Positions 1 to 9,200 of a stretch of 10,666 nucleotides of DNA are shown here, in pieces. The translations under genes and the position numbers were made by a program. Source of the DNA: Phoronis ovalis (taxonomy: Eukaryota; Phoronida; Phoronidae); NCBI GenBank assembly GCA_028565635.1, contig JAOXYB010026024.1, forward strand, positions 5,171 through 15,836, in the 5' to 3' direction. The notes under the pieces are model-generated. The model searched no databases. It had not been told where the DNA came from and saw nothing but the letters and a program-made list of their open reading frames with translations. Position 1 is the stretch's first letter. Every line of letters starts with the position of its first letter.

Positions 1-230
1 ATTTGGCACGTGTAGTAGGGATTGATTCAACTTTATTTGGCACGTGTAGTAGGGATTGATTCAACTTTATTTGGCACGTGTAGTAGGGATTGATTCAACT
101 TTATTTGGCACATGTAGTAGGGATTGATTCAACTTTATTTGGCACGTGTAGTAGGGATTGATTCAACTTTATTTGGCACGTGTAGTAGGGATTGATTCAA
201 CTTTATTTGGCACATGTAGTAGGGATTGAT
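1..230. repeat. 34-bp tandem repeat (minisatellite), 6.8 copies, each with an E-box
   Basis: Copies start at 1, 35, 69, 103, 137, 171 and 205. The last stops after 26 bases, at 230, where unique sequence begins. Each unit opens with ATTTGGCACGTGTAG and closes with GATTCAACTTT. Copies 1, 2, 3, 5 and 6 carry the palindrome CACGTG; copies 4 and 7 carry CACATG, and I see no other difference. The array touches the left edge, so its true length is unknown. It lies in the RASL12 intron preceding the exon at 377. Near-identity of the copies indicates recent amplification. Confidence 0.97.
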
Positions 231-376
231 GTTTTTTACAGGCACTAAAGCGAAGTAATACTACAAATGGAAGCCCCTTACTTCTGAATTCTGGTTTTAA
301 ATGTTGATATTGATAGTGATTAAAAATCATATTTACATATTTTTGTTCTGATACATATATTTTACCTTTCACACAG
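231..376 (+). other. 3' part of a RASL12 intron
   Basis: Unique AT-rich sequence ending in a pyrimidine-rich tract and CACACAG, the acceptor for the exon at 377. A second acceptor-like string (GTTTTTTACAG, 231-241) directly follows the tandem array. No Ras P-loop or switch sequence is recognisable after it, so I treat it as unused. Confidence 0.7.
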
Positions 377-564
377 GAGGATAGCGATGCCGACAGATAT
401 TTAAAATGGGCTGATGGCTTTATAGTAGTTTACAGTATTACAAGTCGAAAAAGTTTTGACCAAGCAAAGGCATATCTAGAGAGTGTGACACAATACCAGA
501 GAATAACAGGAAAGGATTATCCATTAGCTCTTGTAGGCAATAAAATGGATTTAGAAAGATATAG
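377..564 (+). CDS. RASL12 exon with G4 box
   Basis: 62 codons plus two bases. The acceptor is CACACAG just before 377 and the donor is GTACGT from 565. It encodes the D/E-rich lead-in, the WADGFIVVYS strand, an SFDQA helix start and the GNKMD nucleotide-specificity motif. An alternative acceptor three bases downstream (after GAG) would delete one Glu without changing the frame. Confidence 0.92.
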
Positions 565-1393
565 GTACGTTTTAACATTATAATTTAATCCCACGTTACT
601 GTCGTTTTCAACGAAATGCGACCCAGCCTGTGGTATGTATTTCTTTTGTGATGTCGCATTTTATCATGAGGACATTGGTTATGCAGCGAAGGCAGCACAA
701 CATCAGCTTGAACTGCAGCGGGAATATTTAAATTTTAGAACGCGAACCCTTTGTGATGATATGATAAAGACAAACATTCCCGCTGCGATTCAAACTAATA
801 GGGTACTGCATTTTGGTGCATAACTAATTTCCTTCATTACGAAACAGCACTATACCACAGGGTCGCATTTCGTTGTAAAAAACAAAGGTATAGAATATGA
901 TAGTTCGTTATTTTCTACAATGTATAACCTGTAATTAGTAAAAAAAAATAGTTCGGTATTTTTTTATGATGATTAAATTTATCTTTGTTTTCCATTCTGC
1001 TTTCAAATATAACAAGGAAGTTATTACTAAGTATGCCTTTCGTCATTTTGCAGACAAATAAGCAAAAATGAAGGCAGTTCATTAGCAACACAATATGAAT
1101 GCCTGTTCTATGAAACAAGCGCTGCGGAAGAATATACATCTATAGAAAATGTGTTCCATGAAATAATCAAAGAAATTCAAAGAGAAAGAGAAAGACAAAT
1201 GCCATTACAGCCATTATTTATATCTGAGGATAAACACTCCTCACTTTTGAGTCCAACGAGTCCTTCAAGTTTTTATGCGCTAAGGAGAACAAAATCACCA
1301 AAAAATGCTTCAGATAAAAAAGACGACAAACCACGACCAGTGCATAAGAAATCTGTTTCTAGTTTTAGATTATTTAACAAAATTTTTAATTAA
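377..1393 (+). CDS. RASL12-like small GTPase, C-terminal 175 residues (5' partial, two exons)
   Basis: Coding exons are 377-564 and 1054-1393, with intron 565-1053 (GTACGT donor, TTTTGCAG acceptor, phase 2; the split codon gives R63). Visible motifs, numbered in the partial protein, are the strand WADGFIVVYS (11-20), the G4 guanine-specificity box GNKMD (54-58) and the G5 box ETSA (83-86), then an amphipathic helix around VFHEIIKEIQ (96-105). Two features beyond the G domain point to RASL12 rather than RERG or RASL11: PLFISE (116-121) directly after the last helix, and a basic, Ser-rich tail ending RLFNKIFN with no CAAX box, much like the end of human RASL12 as I remember it. The family G domain binds GTP; the cellular role of RASL12 is poorly known, and without CAAX no prenyl anchor is expected. 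The P-loop, switch I and switch II (about 90 residues by comparison with the 266-residue human protein) must lie left of the window. The assignment to the Ras superfamily is near certain and to RASL12 likely. Confidence 0.9.
565..1053 (+). other. RASL12 intron (489 bp) containing a palindromic element
   Basis: Bounded by GT (565-566) and AG (1052-1053). About half of it (609-875) is one imperfect palindrome, listed separately. The remainder is AT-rich and shows nothing else. An open frame at 635-823 falls inside the palindrome and is not treated as a gene. Confidence 0.88.
609..875. repeat. 267-bp imperfect palindrome / foldback (MITE-like) element
   Basis: Outer arms CAACGAAATGCGACCC (609-624) and its exact reverse complement (860-875) match 16/16. 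They continue as TGTGGTAT (629-636) against ATACCACA (852-859), with four extra bases in the left arm. Inner arms GCAGCGGGAAT (715-725) and ATTCCCGCTGC (776-786) are also perfect. Between them, GGTTATGCAGC near 678 pairs with the complement of a site near 822. The pairing segments occur in mirrored order across the element, so it looks like an old inverted duplication of about 130 bp rather than two short terminal repeats round a unique core. No clear target-site duplication is visible. It matches no transposon family I know. Confidence 0.82.
1054..1393 (+). CDS. RASL12 terminal coding exon
   Basis: Begins with the base that completes R63 and runs 112 codons to TAA at 1391-1393. It carries the G5 box (ETSA), the last G-domain helix, the PLFISE motif, a Ser/Pro stretch (SLLSPTSPSS) and a Lys-rich tail ending KIFN. 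Confidence 0.93.
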
Positions 1394-2001
1394 CGTATTG
1401 TGAATAACGTGGTTGAAAAGAGATATTTGCAAATAATGTTTGGGCATAATCTATGGCCGAAAGACCAAAACAACTTTTGCCACCAACTAACAGTCCTGTT
1501 CTGGGACCAATTATCATGTATTCTTGTTTTGGTCTTGCAAGTCCTGAAGAGCAATTAATGCTGTCTTTGCAAAAAAAAATGCAAGGAGAGGTTTCAAAGA
1601 ATAGTGACTTATCGATATTATTGATAAGTTACTTGTATAAGTTGACATAATGATATTTTCCTATGGTTTGTGCCATTCTAAAACGTGCAAGGAAGCATAG
1701 CAAATATTGAATTGAGCATTATTTCAAAACTATAGGAACTAATTTTATATTTTGCAGCCTTTCTTACCCTTACAGCCATATGCTATGAAAGCAACAACAG
1801 GATAGAGACTTTCCAATGTTAGGAAACAGGAATCTATATTCTGTACATGCGTTTCCTCTATAAAATGCTTAATATTTTTAAGTTGTCTGCATTAAATCAA
1901 CGTTGATTGCCAAATCTATAGACACACATTAATCGGTCTGCAATATGACTGTATCAGTATTATGTTTGCATATGTGATATTCTGTAGCAGGCCATAATAA
2001 A
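1394..2001 (+). other. Probable RASL12 3' UTR
   Basis: AT-rich, with no conserved coding sequence and no intron that can be supported. A 65-codon open frame (1453-1650) encodes nothing I recognise and is probably chance. At 1604-1632 an RNA hairpin can form: GTGACTTATC pairs with GATAAGTTAC (one G-U pair) across a 9-base loop. The first clear AATAAA is at 1996-2001. Confidence 0.55.
1996..2001 (+). terminator. Poly(A) signal AATAAA, likely for RASL12
   Basis: Canonical hexamer about 600 bases after the RASL12 stop codon, followed by T/G-rich sequence (TTATTTGTTGG) suited to a downstream element. The cleavage site would be expected near 2015-2030. Confidence 0.5.
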
Positions 2002-2048
2002 TTATTTGTTGGCATAAGATAATATATGGTTTCTAGTTACACGATACA

Positions 2049-2054
2049 TTTATT
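2049..2054 (-). terminator. Distal poly(A) signal AATAAA, candidate for MEK5
   Basis: Reads TTTATT on the given strand. It would give MEK5 a 3' UTR of about 1.1 kb. It lies 48 bases from the RASL12 signal on the other strand. Other minus-strand AATAAA hexamers occur at 2650-2655 and 2957-2962, so the true end of the MEK5 mRNA is uncertain. Confidence 0.35.
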
Positions 2055-3131
2055 GACAATAACATGTCTTACAATACTGGTACAATTACAATAACATAAT
2101 GCAACATTTAATATCTATCAAGACTGTTCACTAAACACCAGACCAACCATCTTCTCTCAATACTTTGCAAAGGCCGGCTATTCCAAGAGAAGTAACTCAT
2201 ACACCTCCCTAATAATTCGAATTAATTTCATTATCCCACCCTTATCCCAATTATAATTACCTATAGATTCCCCTAATGACGGAAAACCCTAAAAGCTGAG
2301 GCTGGTGAATAGTTTGCTGTCTGAAAGGACACCTGGTGTTCAATGCTAAACAGGAGACAGCAATTTGATTGAAATTCGCACAACAGTTGGAAGTTTATGC
2401 ACCATATCGTGTTCAGAGATTATCATACAACAGACGACAGTCCAATCACACTGGCATGAAAAGGTAATTCATATTTAAGTTAAGTATACTTCAAAGAAAA
2501 TATTTTCAGCAGTCTGAAACCAAATGCAAGTGAATTAAGGAATTGAAGAAATTAAATTTAATCCAGCTCTTGAGCCAAGACAGTTTATGCTTTCTAAAAT
2601 GTTGTAAACAGTAAGACCTGCATACAGAAATTACTAAAGTAATCATCTTTTTATTGATATACATCTTGCCTGTGTGAGTGAGACTAATGACTGAAATCAC
2701 ATAATTACATCACTAAAACAGTTCTTCAAAAATCTGCTACATAACAACAATAATTCTATTACTTTGCCAAATTTAAATTCAGCAAACACTGATAAATGCC
2801 AGTGTGTAAAACACATAAGCTATCATTGATGTCCAAAATTGCAAACAGGTTAAATTCAGTTTCACATTAAACATAATCTTCTTGTATTTTCTAAGCCATG
2901 CAATGCTGGTTAAACGAATAGTTTACCATCATCCTGGAGTCTTTTTTACTACATGATTTATTCAATAAAAAAGCCAGTTTAACATAATATCAGATCTTCA
3001 AGATATGCACAGACAATTTTAAGGGGAACAAGCCCACCAAATTAGTCACATGATTTAGGTGTTTGAATTCAGCCCACTGGATACAAGAGTGGCAAGAAGA
3101 GTTCAAAAAAGTTCCTGGGAAAACTTTCTCT
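2055..3131 (-). other. MEK5 3' UTR and/or intergenic sequence
   Basis: AT-rich sequence after the MEK5 stop codon (reading leftward). No conserved coding sequence is seen in any frame, no tandem array, and no recognisable transposon ends. It holds at least two minus-strand AATAAA hexamers (2650-2655, 2957-2962). Confidence 0.5.
2957..2962 (-). terminator. Proximal poly(A) signal AATAAA, candidate for MEK5
   Basis: TTTATT on the given strand, about 170 bases past the MEK5 stop codon. Use of this site would give a short 3' UTR and leave roughly 0.9 kb between the two genes. Confidence 0.4.
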
Positions 3132-3251
3132 TCACGCGCTTCCTCCTTTGTGTGCAATTTTTCTAATCATAATTTCTTCCATTTTACTTCGAACCCAAGC
3201 TGCTACAATTTCTGTATTTCCATCATCATATTTTTGCATAAAAGGATGTTT
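3132..3251 (-). CDS. MEK5 last coding exon
   Basis: 39 codons plus TGA (3134-3132). It encodes [12 protein letters not shown], matching the end of the kinase C-lobe (human GHPFIVQFNDGN), then a basic tail ending AHKGGSA. The acceptor is TTTTGTAG just right of 3251. Confidence 0.93.
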   Translation of the reverse strand, partial: KHPFMQKYDDGNTEIVAAWVRSKMEEIMIRKIAHKGGSA

Positions 3252-6200
3252 CTACAAAATAATTATAAAATTTTAAAATATAATGTACAACTGGCATCTT
3301 AAGATGTTGAGTTGAAACCTGAGTCCTCATATGTGACTGTAAGGGGTAAGAAAATAATAAAGCAATTTGTAACTAAAGGTCACTAATAAAGATTATGACA
3401 AATTAATAATAGCAGACAGTTAGTATGTTAGTGTTACAGTTTAGCAGACAGTTAGTATGTTAGTGTTATAGTTTAGCTTACCACTAGAATTTCTGGTGGT
3501 GGTCTTGAAAGTGGTTCTTTCTGCATACTGAAATGAAATGGTAAAATGAGTTGCATTTTACTAAATGCAAGGTTTCAAACTCCCATTTTATGCATAAAAG
3601 TTACATAATTTAACAGAATGAAATTCATCATAAAACTTCGATAAGTGTCAAACATTAATCAGAAATAGTGAATCCATAATTATAATTAATTCTGACACAA
3701 CCAAAAATGTATAATACATGATGTTTTACCTTCTGTTAGAAGATTTCATCAGAAAACTAATCGGTCTCCATTATCACCAATAGATGGCAACGCGTGAACA
3801 AGAGCAATGAAATGGTAGTGATTCCAAAAATCAAAAGGAATAATTAATATCTGAATCCATTGCAAGAATATATAGGAAACATCATGTGGCAACAGCAATG
3901 AGATAGTGTTAGGTCACCCTAAGGATAAGATTCAGTCAGAAAATAATTGTGAATGTGCATATAAAATTAAGTCTAAAAATTGTGAGAAATTATATATTGG
4001 TGAGACTGGCAGAAGATTAGGAGTAAGAGTGAAAGAACATCACAGAGACAGAAATTAAATCCAGTATGGCTTATTGGTATTTTTTGGTGGGGGTGTGCAG
4101 CCCAGTTGAAAATTTTGGATTTGGATTGTATACTTCTTACCGTATTTTTTGGGATTGCTACCATAAAGAAATTCAAAATTTTGGATTGCTACCAGCTGCT
4201 TACAGCAAACAAGATTTTTGAAATTTGGTTTGCATCAGTCAGTTGGATGCTACTCAAATATTTTAAAATTTTCGGATTGCTACCCTAATATTTTACAAAA
4301 TTTGGATTGGGTTTGCTACCACAAGCTAAAATTTTGATTTGGGTTCCGCGGCACATCCCCATATTCAAAAAACCATGAGTAACCCCCCGGGTTGGAAGTC
4401 ATGGGAAATTGTTCAGTGTGGTACTATAGAAAATCATGCAGCTGTTGACAATCATGTGATAGATTGGGAAGACACTAGTGTAGTTATGAAAGAGAATAAT
4501 ACCCTGAATAAATTTATTAAGCTATTTGGATTAAAAGGGAGGGTAATAATGTATGAACAGGGATGTGAGGGCACACCAGCTTAACACCTTGTATGATCAG
4601 CTGATCACCACCTTGCCATCTGATGGTGCTAACAGAGGCTGATTAGTTTCTGATGAACATACTGCATTGTTAAACATTTTTGGTTGTATCAGAATTAATT
4701 AATAATAATTATGGAATGATATTACCAACCTGATGAAATTACTAAAGAAAATAGTTTAACTGACTAGTCAGATACTTATATATGATTATAACATAATAAT
4801 GCAACTTTTTACTTACCACACAGCTAAAAAATCTACAAAAACATCAGCGAAAAGTCCGCTCGGTAACCTGGGAGGATTGGAGCTTACTATACAATTTAAC
4901 AATACCATCGGTTTATTCATAATTGCTGACTGAGTCTAAAAACAAACAAAAATTAAATAATCGTTCCTCCATCAAATATTAACAAGTACAAAAAGGTTCC
5001 CTGACAATTTATTTAAATATTTCATTAGTTAAAGAAACTTACCTATAAGTTGAAGTTTGACTGTAATTCTATCTCATAAAGAGTAGTAACCAAGGACTGA
5101 CAAGCCCACCTCTCCCACCATGTGTGGGTCTTAATTTGGGTAATCAGCCTGATTACTAATTTATTATTATTACTTAGTCGTGAGACAAATGTGTATTACT
5201 CTTTATATAGTATTGAGTGTATGCCCGCTATTGGAATGGATTTAGATATGATATGACATCATAGTACTGCAAAGAAAATGTTTTAAACATAATTTTGCTA
5301 GAGATGAACAAACCTAGTGCCAAATACCTCATTTCCATTGTAAGATCTTATATTAAATCAAACAACTAACTATCCAGCCTCATTTCCTGAGAGAATCCTG
5401 CATAGAACTACAGCAACGGTAAACAAATTACTTACTATTGCATCATAGGGAAATCTACCAATGGCCAACTCAAATAAAGTTATACCCACACTCCATACAT
5501 CAGATTGTATTTTGTATTCACTGCCTTTTATTCTTTCTGGCTACAAACAGAGTGTGCAAGTTATAACATAATATAATCTCCACAATCCAATATAACATTA
5601 AAAAAATAATAAAATGCAGTTATGTCACAAAGCTTATATATATAAATTATATATAATCACAGCAATTAAAAGGTGGATACTAAACTTAAATTCATATGTC
5701 GGAGAAAATTTCAATTTATATTTAAAAAATCATGGAATCGATATTAATTATTTTAGCCTGAGTATATAAAATTGCTTTATTTTAAACTGATCATCAGTAA
5801 CCACTTACTGCCATGTATGCATTAGTTCCTACGTATGTTCTCGCTATGGAGGTTACCAACTGTACACTAACACCAAAGTCGCATAGTTTGACCTGCCCTA
5901 GAGTATTCACTAATATGTTGGAAGGCTTTACATCTGCAAAGTATATAAAGTATGGCACTAGTCATAAGTGTGTGTCCATCTGAAACGTTGAAACTACTTT
6001 TTACAAATAAAACGCCTAAGACATACATGTAAACAAGAATAAACAAGTTTGTGTAGTGTATGCCAAGTATATGGCTTCCAACACAAAGGTTTTGACATAG
6101 CAGCCATTTTGGATTCAAGATGGCCACCAAATTTTTCACTATACAGTTTTATCTCCTGAACCTAGCAAACATTTTGAATTAAGTACTTTCCAACTTATCA

Positions 6201-9200
6201 AAGAGTATGTATTGTGACTGAGTGACTGACTGAGTGACTAACTGCGCGAGTGCTTGAAAAAAAACTGATGTAAGAACAATGACTTCCAACTTTGTTGTTG
6301 GAAGACATAATAAAACCAAAGTCAATGAAATGTAATTTACCTAATTTTCACAAGACGATGTACGTACTATATGGCCGATCGAGTTTATAATCATGTTTCC
6401 TAAACTATAAAAACAGTTTAAGGCTTTTCTTTGGAGTTGTGTGCTAAAGCTTTAGTGACACAAGGCATTTTGAAGCATATGCTGTGTAGCTTGGGATACA
6501 CTGCATAGATATCAAATATCTAGCCACATTTATAATTACATGCTACTGTTAAACATAGAAGCTGAGGGCTCACAGCAATGATAATCAGCTTGTAAATAAG
6601 CAGCACCTCTATGCATAATCCTGAGACCCCATAAATACTGCAAGCCTTTGACTACCATGACAGCTATCCTGCCCAATACTGTTTCTGGGATTTGTCCGAA
6701 CATATCAAGAGAGCCACCTAAAATTTAAATAAATTCCACAGTAGTGAAAATAATTGAATTATTCATTTATAAACACCAACAATCCATATATTATTCATGT
6801 ACACATACGCATGCACGTGTTCACACATACATGTATACACCTGTTCACACACAGACATGTACATATATACATAATACATAAACATGACATCATTGTCAAT
6901 TACTAACTTACTATTACTGTATGAAGGCCCAAACAATTGTTTCTTGGTGTAGCCTTAATTATATTAAAATTTGTCAGATTCCACAGTGTCATATTATTAT
7001 TATTATTACAAACAACAAAATCCAAACTCACCGTCCATATATTCTGTACATATTGATATCCTGTTTTCTATGAAAAAAGCACCATAAAAACTAATAATAA
7101 ATGGAGAATGGCACTGAAAGACAAGGTAATGAATACAATATTATTTGTATGTACATGGTGATGTCACTGAAAGACAAGGTAATGAATACAATATTATTTG
7201 TATGTGCATGGTGATGTCACTGAAAGACAAGGTAATGAATACAATATTATTTGTATGTACATGGTGATGGCACTGGTTACAAACTCATTCCCACAATTCT
7301 GTATGTTGTGAATAAATTTCGAAAGCAGGAAGAGAACTCTATGATTGCTTCTTCAGAAAAGACGGAATTGTGAGAACATTGATTACCAGTAGCTCCACCA
7401 AGTAGACAAGTTCAAAAAGTGATAATGCTAATTTTTAATTCTATAGTAACATGATTCTTATTAAAATTTACAAATCATATGACTGAAAAAATTAACTGTG
7501 AAATCAGAAAGACGATGCAGTACGTGAAGCAAAATTAAATTTAATGAGCAACACTGTGGAACATAAAACTTCACAGCACAATCTGTTAAAATTACACTTT
7601 CATTTGTGCTAATTTCACAAACTTTGATTATATGCTAAGCATTTTTGATTTAGGCCACACCATGAAGATAAATTGTTTAACAGTTGAAAGCCCTAAAAAT
7701 GAGTTGGTAGAGCTGTTTTTGTATTTATTGTTATTTTTAAAAAAGTGTGTAACAGGCGAAAGCGCTTAAAAAAGTCATTTGGGATTTTTTTTGGCATTAA
7801 TAAGGAAAAAAAATAAACATATTTTAAAAGTCACACATTAAACAAAGTTTAAAAGTGAAAATGCTAAAATTTGAAGCAATCACACCTGCTAAACAAAGTT
7901 TCTTTTTGGTCTGGCCTCATAGTTAATTAAATTCAAATATGTAAATTTATTTCACCTTATATTCGAGTGGAAATTAACATTTATGGAGTTAAATCAAGTA
8001 TTTCTTACCCTGTATAAAATTTCTAGCTCAGAAATTATTTGTTTCTGTACTTCTGGTGAGACATCTAATGGCACCACTTTGACAGCCATGATGTTAGAAC
8101 TGGGTTTATGAAAAGCTTTATATACAGTTCCACCATTACCTGTACCCATTATTTCTAAGTACTTTAAATCAGATTCTTTTACTGTTCCTACTGCTAAGAT
8201 TTGTCCAATGTCCCTTTGAGGTGGTGTCCTAAATACAGAATGTTATTAACGAGTGAAAACAATTATAGGTTATATATTCCTGCGAGGAATACAAGTACTA
8301 AAGCATGATTTGTTGTACGAATAACATTTGTCGATTTGTTTCAGTTTCACAGTTCAATGCATTTTACATGAAGGTTACTTTGTACAACTGTTTGCTGTGC
8401 CAGTATCAGTGTATAAACCCTTTTAGCTTATCTAGCTATAGATTTAAGCTCCTATAGTGTTTCAAAGACAACTGTAACCAGAGTGAAAATAAAAGAAATA
8501 CCTAGTGTTGAAAGCTGCTCCTTCAGTGTTTTCTGTATTGTTGGCACTATTTTGACTCTTTGTTGCGACCTGAAACATGATGATTCAAATGTAATCGTAA
8601 TATTCAAAAACCACTATTTCTAGGTTTATCATGCCGATATGTTAAAATACAAATTAGCTATTTTTAAACTCTGGGAAAGACAAATTGTTTTAATGTAAAT
8701 TGACTAACTAGTATGTTCAACCTGCTGCCATTCAACCATATATCAGTGAAAAACACCTTGGTATTTCATATATTGCTGCCTTATGTACCAACAGACATGA
8801 AGAGGATAAGTAAGCAAGTAAGTTCATATACTGTTGGCATAGTTTTACATTCTGGACTTTTTGTTAAAATTTGAAAGATTTCTCATAGTGCCATCAAGCA
8901 CTCAGACTATCATGGGAAATGTACTCATCTTTTTATAGCTCAACTGCTGGTTCAGTATGTAATAATAAATAAACCAATCTTTTGTATAAATTTTGAAAAA
9001 CGTGTAAGAACTTCCATCTTTATTTAAAAATAGTATCCACAATCATTGTCACTGATAATGAGGCAAGCTTTAGCAGTAGGAATTCTGATATCATGATTAT
9101 ATTCCAACTGAACATTTAATTTAATCTTTGATATTTTTAAGATTAAAAAATATAGACAGCTCTGCCTTATATCAAAAATGACAATATCTTTCATGAGTGC

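Larger units (their letters stand above)
3528..4816 (-). other. MEK5 intron (1289 bp) hosting nested mobile-element remnants
   Basis: Largest MEK5 intron in the window. Bases 3876-4642 are a decayed Penelope-like element in antisense orientation to the host gene, interrupted by an inverted-repeat element at about 4080-4374. The flanks 3528-3875 and 4643-4816 are AT-rich and show nothing I can identify. Confidence 0.85.

Noticed and set aside
1-230. Regular direct repeats that might suggest a CRISPR array
   Set aside because: The whole 34-bp period is conserved and there are no unique spacers. It is head-to-tail tandem DNA in an animal intron.
635-823. 62-codon open frame in the RASL12 intron
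   Set aside because: It lies wholly inside the 609-875 palindrome, resembles no family I know, and has no splice sites that would join it in frame to the GTPase exons.
1453-1650. 65-codon open frame after the RASL12 stop codon
   Set aside because: It is probably chance in 3' UTR sequence. No recognised domain, and a downstream frame in an animal mRNA is unlikely to be translated.
3973-4176. 67-codon minus-strand open frame
   Set aside because: It is the antisense of the Penelope-like nuclease fragment, which has clear motifs on the plus strand.
5867-6139. 90-codon minus-strand open frame
   Set aside because: It overlaps the MEK5 catalytic-loop exon in a different frame and runs through the intron; a shadow.
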